Assembly: GCA_026724425.1 (NCBI GenBank)
Contig: JAIUCV010000023.1
Location: 3,038,001-3,102,000 of the forward strand
Reading direction: 5' to 3'
Origin: Erythrophleum ivorense
Taxonomy: Eukaryota > Streptophyta > Magnoliopsida > Fabales > Fabaceae
Length of the DNA stretch: 64,000 bases
The notes below the pieces were generated by a model. It made no database searches and was not told the DNA's origin. It was given only the letters and a program-made list of their open reading frames with translations. This document shows, one piece after another, positions 24,346 through 37,800 of this stretch; position 1 is the stretch's first letter; each line of letters begins with the position of its first letter. The translations under genes were made by a program, and so were the position numbers.

Positions 24346-24861
24346 TAATGCATGGGGCTTATATTGGAATTTATATTTGGATGATAATGTTACTAGTTAT
24401 GAATCCTTCTTGTTGCCATTGATATATAAATTACTAATGTATGATAATAGATGGGTAGTAATCAACACTTAGGATTTGATTTGGCAATAAGAGACATGTT
24501 GAGTATATTAGGTAGATGAATGTCATTAGAGCCATACAAATTAAGGTAGAGTGGCCCCAGAGTATTGCTAAAGGGAAAGCTGGAGTGTATGGGACGAAAT
24601 TTGGGAGGTATAGGTGTAGAAGAGGGTCACGTCGTGGCTAAGATTAGCTAAGTCGCGACCAGAAGTCAGTCAGAAGTGAGGACCACAGTAGTGCGATCCA
24701 AGGAGAGTAACAGAATACAACTTCGTTGAGGTATAGGTACTTCCACCATGGCACAATTTGAATAAATTAGGTTTAGAGTTCCAGGAAGTGTACCTGTTGT
24801 GGCTATCACTGTTGCGAGAATTGCGAAGAGTGTGAATAGTAGGTCCTAAGACCACCTTCAT
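24346..24861 (+). mobile_element. C1: family C LTR, left visible piece
   Basis: Collinear with 34370-34879 of C2 (shared GGAGTGTATG, AAGGTAGAG, AGTAATCAACACTTAGG-like blocks). Interrupted by L3, whose target duplication is ttcat (24857-24861) / ttcac (28602-28606). The part before 24346 lies beyond L2, outside the window. Confidence 0.75.
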
Positions 24862-27800
24862 TGTAACATCAAGTTCTCTGAAAACGAGAGAAAATGCAAG
24901 AAACGTAATGTACAATTTCTTTGTAAATGAAAGAAATTCACCATATATAAAAGGAAGTCCCCTGAAATAATGCAGTTAAGGTCCCAAAAAATTTGAGAAG
25001 CATTTTAGACTCCTAAAAATAAAAATCCTAGGCTCAGACGGAAAAAAAAATGGAGCTACAATGAAGAAACAATTTCTTATGAAAAACTTAGGAAACATAA
25101 TGGCATTTTTGTAATTTTGAGCAAATTTTAGAATTTACATAGTAGGGATTTTTAATTGAAAGTTTTGAGTTCCCCAAGGTTCCCACAGGCCCTGAAAACC
25201 ATAGGAAGGCCCGTGACAGCTAAAGCCCCTCCGGAGGATATTTTCCAACATCAGTGTACCCAAACTTTGACAAATTTGTTCAGAAAAATTTTAGCTCTAA
25301 TTTGAGTGATTCGAAAGGCATTTTACTAAATTGGGAACCTAAATTTCATAATGGAAAAGACGGTTCTCAAAAAGGAGCTAAAACAAAGGATAAACGAAAA
25401 TGCCAAGAACAAAGGAAAAAATGGAAATTTTTGAAAAATATAACTTCCTCCCACCTATATATATGATGCACCCTTCTTCTCCCTTCATTTTGCACGACCA
25501 AGTTCTGCCCAAAACTAGAGGAAAACCCTAGGGAGAGTGGTGCACAAGAGGAAGGCAAAGAGGAGGAGAAATCAAAGGTTTAAGGTATGAAAATTTAGTA
25601 GTTTTTCATGCTCTGTCTCTTCCAAACCTCTTCTCTTTTATTCTTCTTTATTTCCTATGATTATAATGAAGTATATGGATCTGTTTTAAAGGAAAAATTG
25701 AGGGGAAAATTCGGATTTGAAGAGAAAAGCTCAAAGAACACAAGATTCAAGTGATAAAAAGCAAGAAAATAAGGTAAATCTTGCATCCTATGGTAGCTAC
25801 TCCTCCCCCTTTCTTCTCCATATTTCACCCCATGTATGTAAATGCTAGAGGGCTAGAATTTTGAGGGGAACCAAGGGTCAATTCTATGAATTTAAGGGAG
25901 GAGAGTAAGAATATGCAAAGAAATTCAAGAAAAGGCCATGGATTTTCAAGGTAGAAAACATAGCGTTTCATGGGTTCCCTTGAAAATCTAATTTGATATA
26001 ATTATTCCTAGGCCTAAATGAATATTTAAATGAGTTGCTAAAATCCCTAGGAGTCTCCTCATATGCATCTTCCATGTAGAAAATAGAGCAAACTCCATGG
26101 AGGCCTAAAAGAGACATAGGCTCGCCCTAAAGGGGATGAGACACCTAGGAACAGTTTTAAATTTTTTCAAGCCCATTTTTGAGTCATATATGATAAATGA
26201 AAATGAGAGGAGGCCTTGGAAAAAATTTAGAACTCATAGAAAGTGAGTTGGTGCTTTATGTTCCATATTATGACCTAAAGAAGCAACATGTAGTTAGGTG
26301 CTTGGTTTTAATTGTGTGATGACTCCAAGAGGCTTAAAAGGAGTCAGGAATCATATTTGAAAAGAAAGAATGGAGCTTAGAATTTATTTGAAGGTTATTG
26401 CTTCATTAGGTGCAATTATGGAATTGTAATGAGGTTTATAGATCAAGCTAGATTTCAAGCAAGTGTGTGGCCTTAGAATTAATTCCATGAACCTAATTGA
26501 CCTCCATAAATTGTGTTTAGGCCAAGAGAAATCATCCCCACACTTTTGTGTGTGTGTGGCCGAAAAAGGGAGCTTGCATTCAAGGGAAAAAGTTTGTAAT
26601 TGTATCCAAGGTAGTTCTCTCCACCTTCTCTCATGTATGGATGTATGCTTAGCTTGTCTTAGAATGTGTGTATGTGCATTTTCAAGCCATAAAAAGTATG
26701 CTAGCATGATTTTATATTCCATAGTTTCATGATGACATATTATGTTTCTAAATGATGTTTATGATGTTTGCTTTAGTTTGCTTGTGTGTGGTGAAGCCAA
26801 GAACTCCTAACTATGGTAAGGATGAGCCAAGAACCTTTAAGATTGGTTGAGACAAAGTAAAGAGTCTTCCAAATGTGAGATGGACTTCTAAGAGAATGGT
26901 TGAGTCTAAGAATTTCTTAAAGAATGGGTGAGGCAAGTCTAACATCTATAAGAGGTTGGGTGAGGCCAATCCACTTGCTTGGCAAGCCTTTGTATGCTAT
27001 GTATGACTTTCTTAAATGATGAAAAGGCCTCTTGAATGTTTGCACATGTCAACATGACTATACATGCATTTATGAGACTTGTTTGCATCCATTATGTATG
27101 ATTAAATGGGAGATGAGTTATTGGGATTCTTTGAATCTCATCCCCTCCTCTCCAATGTTCTAACATGTTAGGTGGATTAAGAGAGCAAGGGAATGAAAGC
27201 CAACCATATGAGAAAATGAAAGCTTGATATCAAAATGCATAATTTTTGTTCTTTAAGGCCATATTGATGTCAAATGATGTAACTCATTGTTGTATATGGT
27301 CTATGACCTCTCGAGCACATATAATTATATTAATATGTGATGTATAAATGAGAGGATATATTACGTGAATGCTAGAATGCAAAATGAGTATGTTGTTGGA
27401 GATTAGCTTCTTGAATGGCTTTATGAAATTGTGTACAAATGGAAGTGGAATGGCCAAAATGAGATGCATGAGGTTTAGAATTCCTTGGATAGCTTACACA
27501 AGTTATATTCATACTTTTAGACTTACCCAAGAGGTGTCAAACCCTAAAGAAAGCTATTTGGACATTTCGGTATCCTATATGAAGCCAAAATTGACCAATT
27601 TAGAATCCTACGTCACTTTTTGTCCAAATGAGCTCTTCTTAATCTAAGATTTGGCATAAAATTAGACCTTGTATAGATATTTTTAGGAAGCTAAAGAACA
27701 GAATTTTCAGAGGTCTACAGAATATTTGATGAATTTTTAAAGTTAGGAAATTTTTTGGTTTTGGTCATGTCACTGTTCATACTGGTCCGAAAATAAAATC

Positions 27801-28601
27801 TGTCACACAGGGCCTAATTGATGTCCAATTGCCACAAAATTTTATACAAAGAAAAAAGACACTCCCAGTGACTTGTACCAACTAGAAGCACCCCATTTAG
27901 ATGTCTAGATAAGGAGATATGAATTTTCAAAAAATCTATTAAGTATCAGGAACTTCAGCCAATCTCAGTTAATGTTTGATTGGATTTCGAGGTCTAGGCA
28001 TGCCTGAACTAGCCTGGAGTTATTTTTTCCCTCTAGCTAACATCCACAAATTTCCAAAGTGGTATCATTTGCATGGTTTGGAGTTTTTTGGAATTAATTG
28101 GACATTTTTGAAATTAGCTGCAGAATTTTGTGACAGCACTAGTGGATAGTCTGACCTCTGGACCATTTCGGATGTCAAACATCCTCTGTGATGGATGTTA
28201 TGGTCTGGACATATTTTTACCATAAAATAAACATGTGTATCTTTCTATAATGGCTAATAATGCATGATTTTGATTTTTCTAGAATTAGTTATGATTTTTA
28301 AATTTCTGACAGAAAAGTGGAAAAATCTGGCCGAAAATAGGTATATGTATTTTGAGCTTCCCTTTGAGTTCCATGAGTTGTAGGCCACTTTTTCATGATG
28401 CAAATGAGTTTTATCTATGTGATTAAATATGAAAAATGTGATGCATGAGCTCAAATGGCCAACATAACATCGAATGGAATTTTCATACACGACATAACAC
28501 AAAGAAATGCATTATTTTAATTCATTTTTCTTGCTCTTTCATGGAATTTATGAATGTAAAGTATGGGAATGTTGTGAAATGAGCTAGAAATATGTGTTAT
28601 A
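24862..28601 (+). mobile_element. L3: solo LTR of the L family (3740 bp)
   Basis: Starts TGTAACATCAAGTTCTCTG and ends GTGTTATA (family GTGTTACA with one change). It is flanked by ttcat/ttcac, a 5-bp duplication with one mismatch. It has the full LTR layout: conserved U3 block, TATA box at 25455-25464, purine-rich leader AGGAAGGCAAAGAGGAGG, a candidate splice donor AAGGTATG at about 25582, 31-bp repeat zone at 26790-26985, and the 3' block with CATTTGGA..ATGAGCTC. No internal region, so it arose by LTR-LTR recombination. Confidence 0.9.
25455..25464 (+). promoter_or_regulatory. TATA box of L3
   Basis: CTATATATATGATGC, 593 bases into the LTR; same position and context as in the other plus copies. 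Confidence 0.55.
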
Positions 28602-28606
28602 TTCAC

Positions 28607-29024
28607 CATAACATAAAAAGCCCTAAGCCATGGTGTAATGTTTGAATTGTTGATTTTGAGCTCCAATAGTCACATGCACTGTGGCGTGGATATACCAAGT
28701 TACCACAAGAGTTCCTAGATTTAGCTTTTAGGTTCTAGTATCCAACTTAGCTGCGGTGGAGAAGGTCCAAATCATGGTGAAGGTTTCCAAACTCTTATTT
28801 TTTACTTAAAAATCTTGAATTTTACTATATTAAAGTTATATAATGACTTGAGAATATTATAAAAGGATTTTGTAAATTGGAAATCAATAGTAACATGTAT
28901 CAAGGTTCAAATTTTCTCACTTTTTCCTAATATTATTAATTGTAATGAATTTAGACCTGGAATTTGAATCCTTAACCACTTAATTAAGCTTAATCATAAT
29001 AATTAATAATTAAGGTTGTTACAG
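28607..29024 (+). mobile_element. C1: family C LTR, terminal piece
   Basis: Continues C1 after L3 and ends AATTAAGGTTGTTACA at 29024, which aligns base for base with the C2 end (AGTTAGGGTCATCATA) through transition differences. AAATTTTCTCACTTTTTCC is shared with 47530-47550. The next base begins D pol sequence on the other strand, so C1 inserted into chromovirus D. Confidence 0.8.
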
Positions 29025-29990
29025 CATTCATCAACCCAAAGGACATAACTCAAAACTCATAATGCTTGTATTTGATTCTAAAAGCTATCTTAGGGACATC
29101 CTTAGCCTTGATCTTGAGCAAATGGTATCTCGACCTGATATTAATCTTAGAGAATATTGACACTCTTACTAACTGATCTAGGAGGTCATCTATCCTAGAA
29201 AGAGGGTACTTATTCTTAATTGTGATCTTATTAAGCTTCTGATAATTTATACATTATATAAGGTTCCTGTCTTTCTTCGTTACAAATAGGACTGGAGTTC
29301 TCCATAGTAAGACACTAGGTCTAATAAAGCCTTTCTCTAAGAGCTCTTTTATTTTCTCTTTTAACTCTATTAGCTCGATAGGTGTTATTGTATATAGGGC
29401 CTTAGACACTGGACTTGCCCCAGGCACAATGTCTATAGGAAATTCTACTTCTCTATTAGGGGGTATTCCACTAATTTCTTTAGGAAATATCTCTGGAAAC
29501 TCTCTCACTACAGTATCTTCTTTATGCCCTCTTCTACCTTAGCCTGTACTGAAAAAACAAAAAACAAAAAACAAAAAATTCTTGACAATCATGCGTTAAA
29601 GACCTCTCAGCTTGGGAGGTGGTCATAAAAGCTAACTCAGTTCTAGTACTAGGTATAGGTCTATATTCAAGTAAAGTGATACATCTGCTATGGCAATCAA
29701 GTATGGCATTATTTACAGACATCTAGTTCATTCCAATAATAAGGTCAATGTCAATTAGAGGCATACATATCAAATCAAGTGTGGTAAAATAATGATTGAA
29801 CTGGATCACACAATTTAGACATACACGGGAGGTGATAGCTTAGTTTCATGTGGGGGTAGTATATGCAAATCATAGGGCAATTTACACATGCTTAGACCTA
29901 ACCTTCTAACATAGTTATAGGATATAAAAGAATGATTGGCAACCTAATCAAATAATGTAATTATAGTATAATCATTAATCCTAATAGTAC
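29025..29990 (-). pseudogene. pol: Chromovirus D protease and N-terminal RT (decayed)
   Basis: Minus-strand Tekay/Del-type pol. Reading leftward from about 29990: protease region (LFD then stop, VANHSFIS, where relatives have DSGSTHSF), then IIGMN near 29722-29740, and NNAILDCHSRCI. A frame change lies near 29560 beside an A-rich CAAAAAA repeat. RT follows with VREFPEIFPKEISGIPP, VEFPIDIVPGASPVSKA, and GFIRPSVLLWRTPVLFVTKKD. Decayed YQKLNKITIKNKYPL and IDDLLDQL run to 29025. The polymerase active site and everything downstream are cut off by C1. Relatives read REVEFxIDLxPGTxPISxxPY, which fixes the family. Non-functional. Confidence 0.87.
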
Positions 29991-31198
29991 CTTAGATTAG
30001 ACTCGGGTATCTACTAGCCTTCTACTGTGTCAAGGCAAAGACTCTACCCTATGTCTGAGGTCTGAGTGTAAGAGCTACCTCCCTCTATTGTGTGTAGTCT
30101 CTAGCTTTGTGTTTAAGTCTACTACATATATAGCACATGTTCTAGCCTATATAACATAGTTTGCCTCTGTGATTTCTTCCACATTGACTGCAGGTTGTTA
30201 GAGTGGAACTATTTCTACTGGACGGAGCTAGTCTCTTTCTACCCTTACTTTTTCTATGCCACCGTCCTCTGCCACCTATTTTGCTGATACTGGTGGCTGG
30301 TAACTCCTCACGTGGGCTTTTGTTTTTAGGGAGGGGAGGTTTGGCACTTGAGACTACATGCATTGTTCTCAAGTTTGCTTCTATAACTATGTAAATCTCA
30401 ACTAGGGTATTGAAGTCCGTAATTCTCTTAGGAACTACTTTGTATTTGATCTTTGGTAGTAGTCCCTTCTCTTACTTTTCTGCTCTCCATATTTCATCAT
30501 CATGCTTTACAAATGGGAGGAATATCTAGAGAGCTCTACAAATTTAGTCATGTACTAGTCTACTAACATCTCTTTTGTCTGCCTCAAGAGTACAAACTCT
30601 AACTCCTTCATATCTCGAATGGACCTGAGGAAATATTGTTGATAAAATGCCTGTAAAAATTTTTCCCAGTTGACTAAAAGGTTCTTTAATTTAATTATTA
30701 GTTCAATGCTATTCCACCAGTAATTTACTTCTTTTTCTAACTGGAATATGGCCATTACAATCTTCTGCTCAAACATGCACTCCATCACCCCGAATATCTT
30801 TTCTAGCTACATAATCTAAGCCTCTGCTTTCTCTATACTCAACTTACCATCAAAGGTGGGAAGCCTAAATTTCCTAAACTGAGCTATAATTTGTCTTGTG
30901 GAAGGTTGCTTAGGAACAGGAGGTGTCTGAGTTGGTAGAGTCTGGGGAACTTGTTGAATCTATGGTTGTAGACCAAAGGGAGTTGCCTTGAATGCTTAGA
31001 ATGATCTAAGTGATGTGGCTAAGGAGGAGTAGGCCTCTCACTATCTATCTGAACAAGTCGTTTCTATAACTGCATAATCATGGTTTGCTATTGATCCAGG
31101 CTACCCATAATAACCTACAAGGCTCCAGCCATCAGATCACTAGTCTCTAACTCTGCTCGATCCTCTCTAGTGGGTCTACCTCTCTTGGTGTTCACCAT
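29991..31198 (-). pseudogene. gag: Chromovirus D gag (decayed)
   Basis: The start codon is at 31198 (minus): MVNTKRGRPTREDRAELE, then stops at codons normally Gln (for example at about 31115 and 31088). A middle block reads KFRLPTFDGKLSIEKAE, matching the FxGxxDPxxAExWL region of chromovirus capsids. The segment at 30555-30788 has YWWNSIELI and FLQAFYQQYFLRSIRDMKELEF. Near 30142-30190 is a zinc knuckle CSQCGRNHRGKLC, followed by CYICSRLKHKARDY, where the last Cys is Tyr. GRVFALTQ lies at about 30020-30045, a motif typical of Tekay/Del Gag ends. The PBS and LTR lie just upstream, so this start is well placed. Confidence 0.87.
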
Positions 31199-31344
31199 CT
31201 TATCTAAAACCAATCAATATCCTTTTAACACAAATAAGAACATAAGTAATAGTTATCACTTAATTCATTCGTATACATATCACACATAATTGGCAAATCT
31301 TATATTCTCAAGCCATAACCAACCGTAAAGTGCCTAAACCTTTT
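31199..31344 (-). other. Chromovirus D leader between PBS and gag
   Basis: Short untranslated leader of about 145 bases on the minus strand, AT-rich. No feature beyond its position is recognised. Confidence 0.6.
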
Positions 31345-31358
31345 CTCTGATACCAATA
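31345..31358 (-). other. Chromovirus D primer-binding site
   Basis: Minus strand reads TTGGTATCAGAG three bases after the LTR end. This is the complement of the 3' end of plant initiator tRNA-Met and the usual primer site of Ty3/gypsy and many other plant LTR elements. Confidence 0.88.
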
Positions 31359-32538
31359 AATGTAATATCCTAACTATAGAGGACTTAATCCATAGCATAA
31401 ATAACTTATGGCATTTATTTGTATGAAAATCACACTTTTAGCAACGAAAATAATCAACATCGAAAGCTTAATTAATTATTCTTAGCTTTAAGGACCATAT
31501 GAGCTTATCACATTCACTTTCCATTCATAACACGTTTGTTCAATCAAAATTATCACAAATTGAAACTCAAAATTCAGGTCCAAGCTATGCAACACAAAAT
31601 GGCATCTCATTTGGCAATTTCCAAGATTTTCATAATTTGATATGAAACTTTGAAAAATCATAATCAATTCTAAAAAAAATAAAAATCCTACAAATTATAC
31701 CATTATAAAAAGCTATGGATGTCCTCTAACTACAATAAATATTTCAAATCAAAACAACTAGGTTTGAGCACTAGTCACTGATGCATCCTATAGTTAAACT
31801 CAAACTTTAAAAATTCATTTCTCCCTCTATAGAACTCCAAATGAGGTGGTCTCAGTTTCTATTGAAAGCTTATGATGTCTATTTTATGCTTGTAAAATTC
31901 ATGAGCATTGAGCTTCATTTGGCCCACTAATGACATAGAAATGAAAATTGACCATATGAACAGTGATTGGGACAATTCTGTATAATTTGGCCAACTTTGA
32001 AAATTCATAATAAATTTTCTAGAGTTCCAAATTAGGTGCTCTTTTGCTTTTGAAAAGCTCTACATGAGACATATAATCATGCCAAATTCTATGCACAAAA
32101 TCATCCATTTGGTCAGTTTGTGGTTCAGCTCAAGATTATGTGAATTTTCAAACTACAAAGGGGTTAAAATTGCACCAAATGGTCCTCTAATCATTCCACA
32201 ACCATTTCAACACAACTAAAAGCATAAACACAGCCTATGAGAGCATCCCAAATGGTCTAAATCATTATACATCTCAAAATGACTTTCCTACATGAATTTG
32301 CACATACATGCATCAAGGCTTTATGATGTCAAATTTTCACATACTCATTCATTTGATTTCAAAATTGATATATACATTATAGTTATGTGCATTTAAACAT
32401 GATCAAGGGCTTACATCACATATACATCATATGGTTACAAGCTTTGACATCAAAATACATCAATTCTCTATTCTATTGTTAAAGTTCCATTCTTCAAAGT
32501 GTTTGGCCTCCATTTCTTACTCCCACTTGGATCACCTA

Positions 32539-32543
32539 GACAT
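32539..32543. repeat. Target-site duplication of C2 (left)
   Basis: gacat, identical to 47648-47652. Confidence 0.88.
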
Positions 32544-34879
32544 TGTAACACCCCAAAATTAATTAAGGTATTAATCATAGATTTAGGTTAATTAAGAATA
32601 ATTAATATGGAATAATTGGACAAGTTATATGAATGGAAATTTTAAAGAGATAAATTATTAATGTGAGTTTGAGATTGAATTGGGTTAGAAACCTCATCTA
32701 GGCCCAAATTAAATTAAATAGGCCATGGTTAGAGACTAATAGAGGCCCAATAATTTTAGGTGTAGATCTAACCTTTTAATGTAAGACTTGGCCTAAGAGA
32801 GAGCACCTAGTGATGGCCCAATCTGATTTAATAAAACATGGGCCCAAGACCTAACTTACATAAGCTCTTATAATTGGCCTAACAACCCTCATGCATACCC
32901 AAATCAAATGAGCTCTTAGAACTTGGCCTAACCTAATCAAAATTTTACAGTCCAACTAATGAAATCTAGCCCAACAAGCCTAAAATCTAAACCCAATTGG
33001 AATTAGAACTTTGGGTCAGCCCATAACCCATTTAGGACCCAACTTAAATCTAACTAAAACCTTAAGCACATGCAACCCCCTCCTACCATTCTGCTAAAAC
33101 ATAAAACACAAACACAAGAAGCATTTTCGCACCTTGAGAGGGAGGCTAGGGTTCTAAGTAAAAAATCCACCATTTCTCACTTATAGGCTCAAAATCAGTT
33201 AAGGTAATAGTTATATAACTTAATCCTCTCCTTTTTCTCTTCAATTTGACCTGATTGGCTTCTCATTTGGAGCATTTTCACCATGCCCAAAATCTGAAAT
33301 GTGTTTGTTTGGTATTTTCTTAGAGAATTTTTAGAGGTAGAGGCTAAGAGGGATATTGGGTAAGCATAAACTCTTCATTTTAATGTATTTTTTATTGACT
33401 TAAGACCCCAACGGTTGGTTTGTAGTATGGGTATTAATTTTATATGAATTTACTTAGGATTTAAGGTGATACATTGAAGTTTCTAGTGGAGGAAACATTC
33501 AATCGAATTTTCTCTTGTAATAGCTTGGCTAAGGTAGCATTGTTGTTGGTGCTCCAAAAAATTATCAGCAAGTGAGGTAACCAGGGATTTTGTAATTCTA
33601 TGCATATATCTTCTTTAATTTTATATTTGTTGCACATGAAAGATTTGAAATACTAAATGAATTGATTGGTTATCTATTGTAGTGTGTTTGGACCTTGTGA
33701 GTCCATGGTGGAGCTGTGGTGTGGCTGCCACCTGTACATGTGCTTCAATCGAGCACCGGGTTATAATCAGACCCCAAATACACTGAGCCCTGGTTGTGCT
33801 CATTAGGGAGTGGGTGCTGTGGATGGGCCTCTCCCGGTGTTATTGGCCTTTAACATATGGAAATATAATTACTAGTATAGGATGGTAATTATAGTAGCCT
33901 AATCATTTCATTTGCTAATATGATTGATATGATTTTAATGCTCATTTTGATTCATGCATATATGTTAATTAAATTAGAATATATGAATGGAATTTACCTT
34001 TGGTTACTAAGATTCACATCTCACCTTGTTTTATAAGATTATACTTTCAGGTGAAGGCCCTTCGGGTAAGGATAAGGGGAAGGAAGTGGATGAAAATTCA
34101 TGAGCTCTAGCCATATGTGAAGGAGACTACACTTAGACTGATCTAAATAGAATAGATGTAATCTTGTTATTCTTTTATATAGCTTCATCATGTAATCATG
34201 TTGCCAAGTGTAGGTGTTTGTATTTTGATTACTTGGAATGTATCTATTGAGGAGTCAGGCCTCATTTTGGCTCCGTATTAGATGTATGAACTTATAACAT
34301 TTGTTATGAGCTTTTGTTAAGACTATGATATGGTTTACTATTTGGGAAATGTAATTATATGATAAATTGGATGTAGATATGAACTAGTAATGTATGAAAT
34401 CCCTAATGGAATATGTATTTGAATGATAATTAATAGTAGCTTATGAAAATGTTACTGTCATTAACCCATGAACTTGCTAATATATGGTAGTTGGATGAGT
34501 AGGAATTAACGCTTAAGTCTTGGATTGGTAAAAATAGATAAGCTGGGTAAATTAGGTAAAGGAAAGCCATTAAAGCCCTATGATTTAAGGTAGAGAGACC
34601 CTAGGGTGTCACTAGGGGGGAACGGGAGTGTATGAGACTAGATTTTGAAGTTGTAAGATCAGAAGGCATTTCACCATGGCAAAAATAGTCTTAGCCGCGG
34701 CCAATAGAGGCGAAGTTGCCAAGGGAGAGCACCAGAAAGTAATCCACTGCGGCGAGAAGTGGAATTAGCCACGGTAAAATGTGAGAGGCTAAACTAGAAG
34801 TCATCCAGAGAGTAATTTGCTCTGGTGAAATGGGAAATTGGCCATGGCAAACTTTGCAAAAATGTGTCAAGTGTTCCAG

Positions 34880-37800
34880 TGTAACATCTAGTTCTCTGAA
34901 AATGATAGAAAACATGAGAAACATAATGCACGGTTTCTCTGTAAACGAATGAAACTCACCGGATACAAAAGGAAGTCCCCCGAAATGACTTAGTTAAGGT
35001 CCTGAAAAATTTAGAAAGCATTCTAGACTCTTAAAAATGAGAATCCTAGGCTTATATGGAAAGAAAAACAGAGCTAAAATGAAGACACACTTTCTTACGA
35101 AAAACTTACGAAATATAATGGTATTTTCTTAATTTTGAATAATTTTTGGAATTCACACAGGAGGGCTTTTTAAACGAAAGTTTTAAGTTCTCTGAGGCCC
35201 TAAAAACCATGGAAAGCCTTGAGACAATTAAAACCCCTCCGATGAATGTTTTCCAATGATGGTGCACTGGAACTTTTACGGATTCATTTGGGAAGGGTTT
35301 AGCTTCGATTTGAGGGATTCCAATGGTATTTTACTAAATTGAAAACCTAAATTTTATAATGGAAAAGACATTTCTAAAAAAAGAATTAAAACAAAGTAGA
35401 AACGAAAATGCCAAAAATGAAGGGCAAGACAAGAATGTTTGAAAAGTTCTTCTTCCTTCTTTATATATATATAAGTGGCGCCCTTCTTCCCCCTTCATTT
35501 TGGATGACCAAGCTCTACCTAAAATCTAGACAAAACCCTAAGGGATGAGGCACACAAGAGGAGGAAGAAAAGGAAGAGAAATTAAGGAAAAAAGGTATGG
35601 TTTCTACGTAGTTTTTCATGCTTTCTTCCATCCAACCCCCTCTCCTCCATTCTCCTTTGTTCTTTTGATTAAAATGAAGTTCACAAATATGTTTTAAGGG
35701 AGAAGCGTAGGGGAAAATTCGGATTTCAAGAGAGGATCTTGGAGAAAGCAAAATTCAAGTGAGAAAAAGCAAGAAAATAAGGTAATTTCTCCTCTAATGG
35801 TTGCGACCTTTGGTTCCCCTCCTTCTTCATTTTGCCTAACCTAAGAAACCCTAGGAGGACTTGGTTTATAAGTAGAATCAAGGGTGATTCTAAGGAAAAA
35901 GGATGTAGAGATTAAGAATATGCAAAGAGAATTAACAAAAAGCCATTAGATTTCAAAATGCAATTTCTAGGGTTTCAATTGCACCTTGTAAAATTTGATT
36001 TTGTACAATGATTCCTAAGCCTAAATAAGAGTTTAAATGAGTTTCTAAGATCCCTAGAAGTCTCCCCATGTGCTTCCTCCTTCAAGAAAACTAAGCAAAG
36101 TCCAAGGGTAGCACAAACAAGCATAGTCTTAGCCTAGATGATTTAGTATACCTAAGGAGAGTTTTAAATTTTTCCAAACCCATTATTGAGTCATATATGA
36201 TGAATGAAAAGGAGGGGAGGCCTTGGAAAAATTTAGAACCTATAGAAAATGAGTTAGTGCTTTATGTTCCATATTATGACCTAAAGAAGCAACATGTAGC
36301 TAGGCTCTTGGTTTTAAGTGTGTGATGACTCTAAGAGGTTTAAAAGGAGTCAAGAATCATATTTGAAAGGAAAGAATGGAGGCTAGAATTTATTTAAGGG
36401 GTGTTGCTTCGTTAGGTGCCATTTTGGAACCATAATAAGGTTTATAGGTCAAGGTAGTGCCTAAGCAAATTATATGGCCTTAGAATTGAGTTCATGAACC
36501 TAATTAGCTTCCATGAATTGTGTCTAGGACAAAAGAAATCATCCCCACACTTTTGTGTGATTGTGATCGAAGCAAGGAAGGGAAATTCAAGAGAAAAGTG
36601 TGTAATTGTATCTAAGGTAGCTTTCTCCACCTTCTCTCATGCATAGATGTGTGCTTAGCTTGTCTTAGAATGTGTGTATGTGCATTTTCAAGCCATGAAA
36701 AGTATGCTAGCACGATTTTATATCATGGTTTCATGATGACATATTATGTTTCTAAATGATATTATAATGTGTGCTTGGGTTTGCATGAGTGTGGTGAGGC
36801 CAAGAACCCTTAGCCATGGTGAGGATGAGCCAAGAACTCTTAAGATTAGTTGAGACAAAGTAAAGAGTCTCCTAAATGTGAGATGGACTCCTAAGAGTAT
36901 GGTTGAGTCCAAGAATCTCTTAAAGAATGGGTGAGGCAAGTCTAAAATCTACAAGTAAATGGGTGAGGCCAATCCACTTGCTTGGCAAGCCTTTGTATGC
37001 TATGTGTGACTTTTTCAAATGCTAAAAATGCTCCTTAAATGATTGCACATGTCCACATGCCACGCATACATTTATGAGACTTGTTTGCATCCATTATATA
37101 TGATTGAATGGGAGATGAGTTATTGGGATTCTTTGAATCTCATTCCTTCCTCTCCAATGATCTAATATGCTAGGTGGACCAAGAGAGTAAAGTAATGAAA
37201 GTCAACCACCTTGAAGATGAGAGGATGATATTAAAGTGTATGAATTTTGCTCCTTCAAGGCCATACAAATGGCAAGAGATGTAACCAATAGGTGTATATG
37301 TATTATGATGTTATGAACACATGTATTTATGGTAATATGTCATGTATAAATTGGAGGATGCATTATGAGACCATTAGAATGCAATTTGAGTATGTTGTGA
37401 CAATGTGGCTTCTTGAATGAGTTTATGTAATTATGTATAATTGCAAGTGACATAGCCAAAATGAGAGGCATGAGGGTTGGGACCATTTGGGTAGCTCACA
37501 CAAGTCCTAGTTATGCTTTTAGACTTGCCCAAGAGCTGCCAAACCCCAAGGAAAGCCATTTGGACATTTTGGTATCCTATATGGAGCTAAAATTGACTAT
37601 AATGGAACCCTATGTTATTTCTTATCCAAATGAGCTCTTCTTGATATGAGATTTTTCATACAATTAGAGCTTGTTGAGAGCTTTTTAAGAAGATGAAGAA
37701 TAGAATTTTTAGAGGTCTATAGAATATTCGATAAATTTTCAAAGTTGGGGAATTTTTTGGTTTTGGTCATATCACTGTTCATATTGGTCCGAAAATTAAA

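Noticed and set aside
26463..26732. Cys-rich reading frame (LHLLSCMDVCLACLRMC), also at 41921-42118 and 45230-45448
   Set aside because: It recurs at the same LTR position in all L copies, has shifting starts and ends, and lies in non-coding LTR sequence. A shadow of shared descent.
29550..29575. CAAAAAA tandem repeat
   Set aside because: Short A-rich expansion in the decayed pol of D. It explains a frame change but is not a separate feature.
33621..33803. 60-codon minus-strand frame in C2
   Set aside because: No recognisable domain; inside an LTR with GC-rich non-coding sequence.
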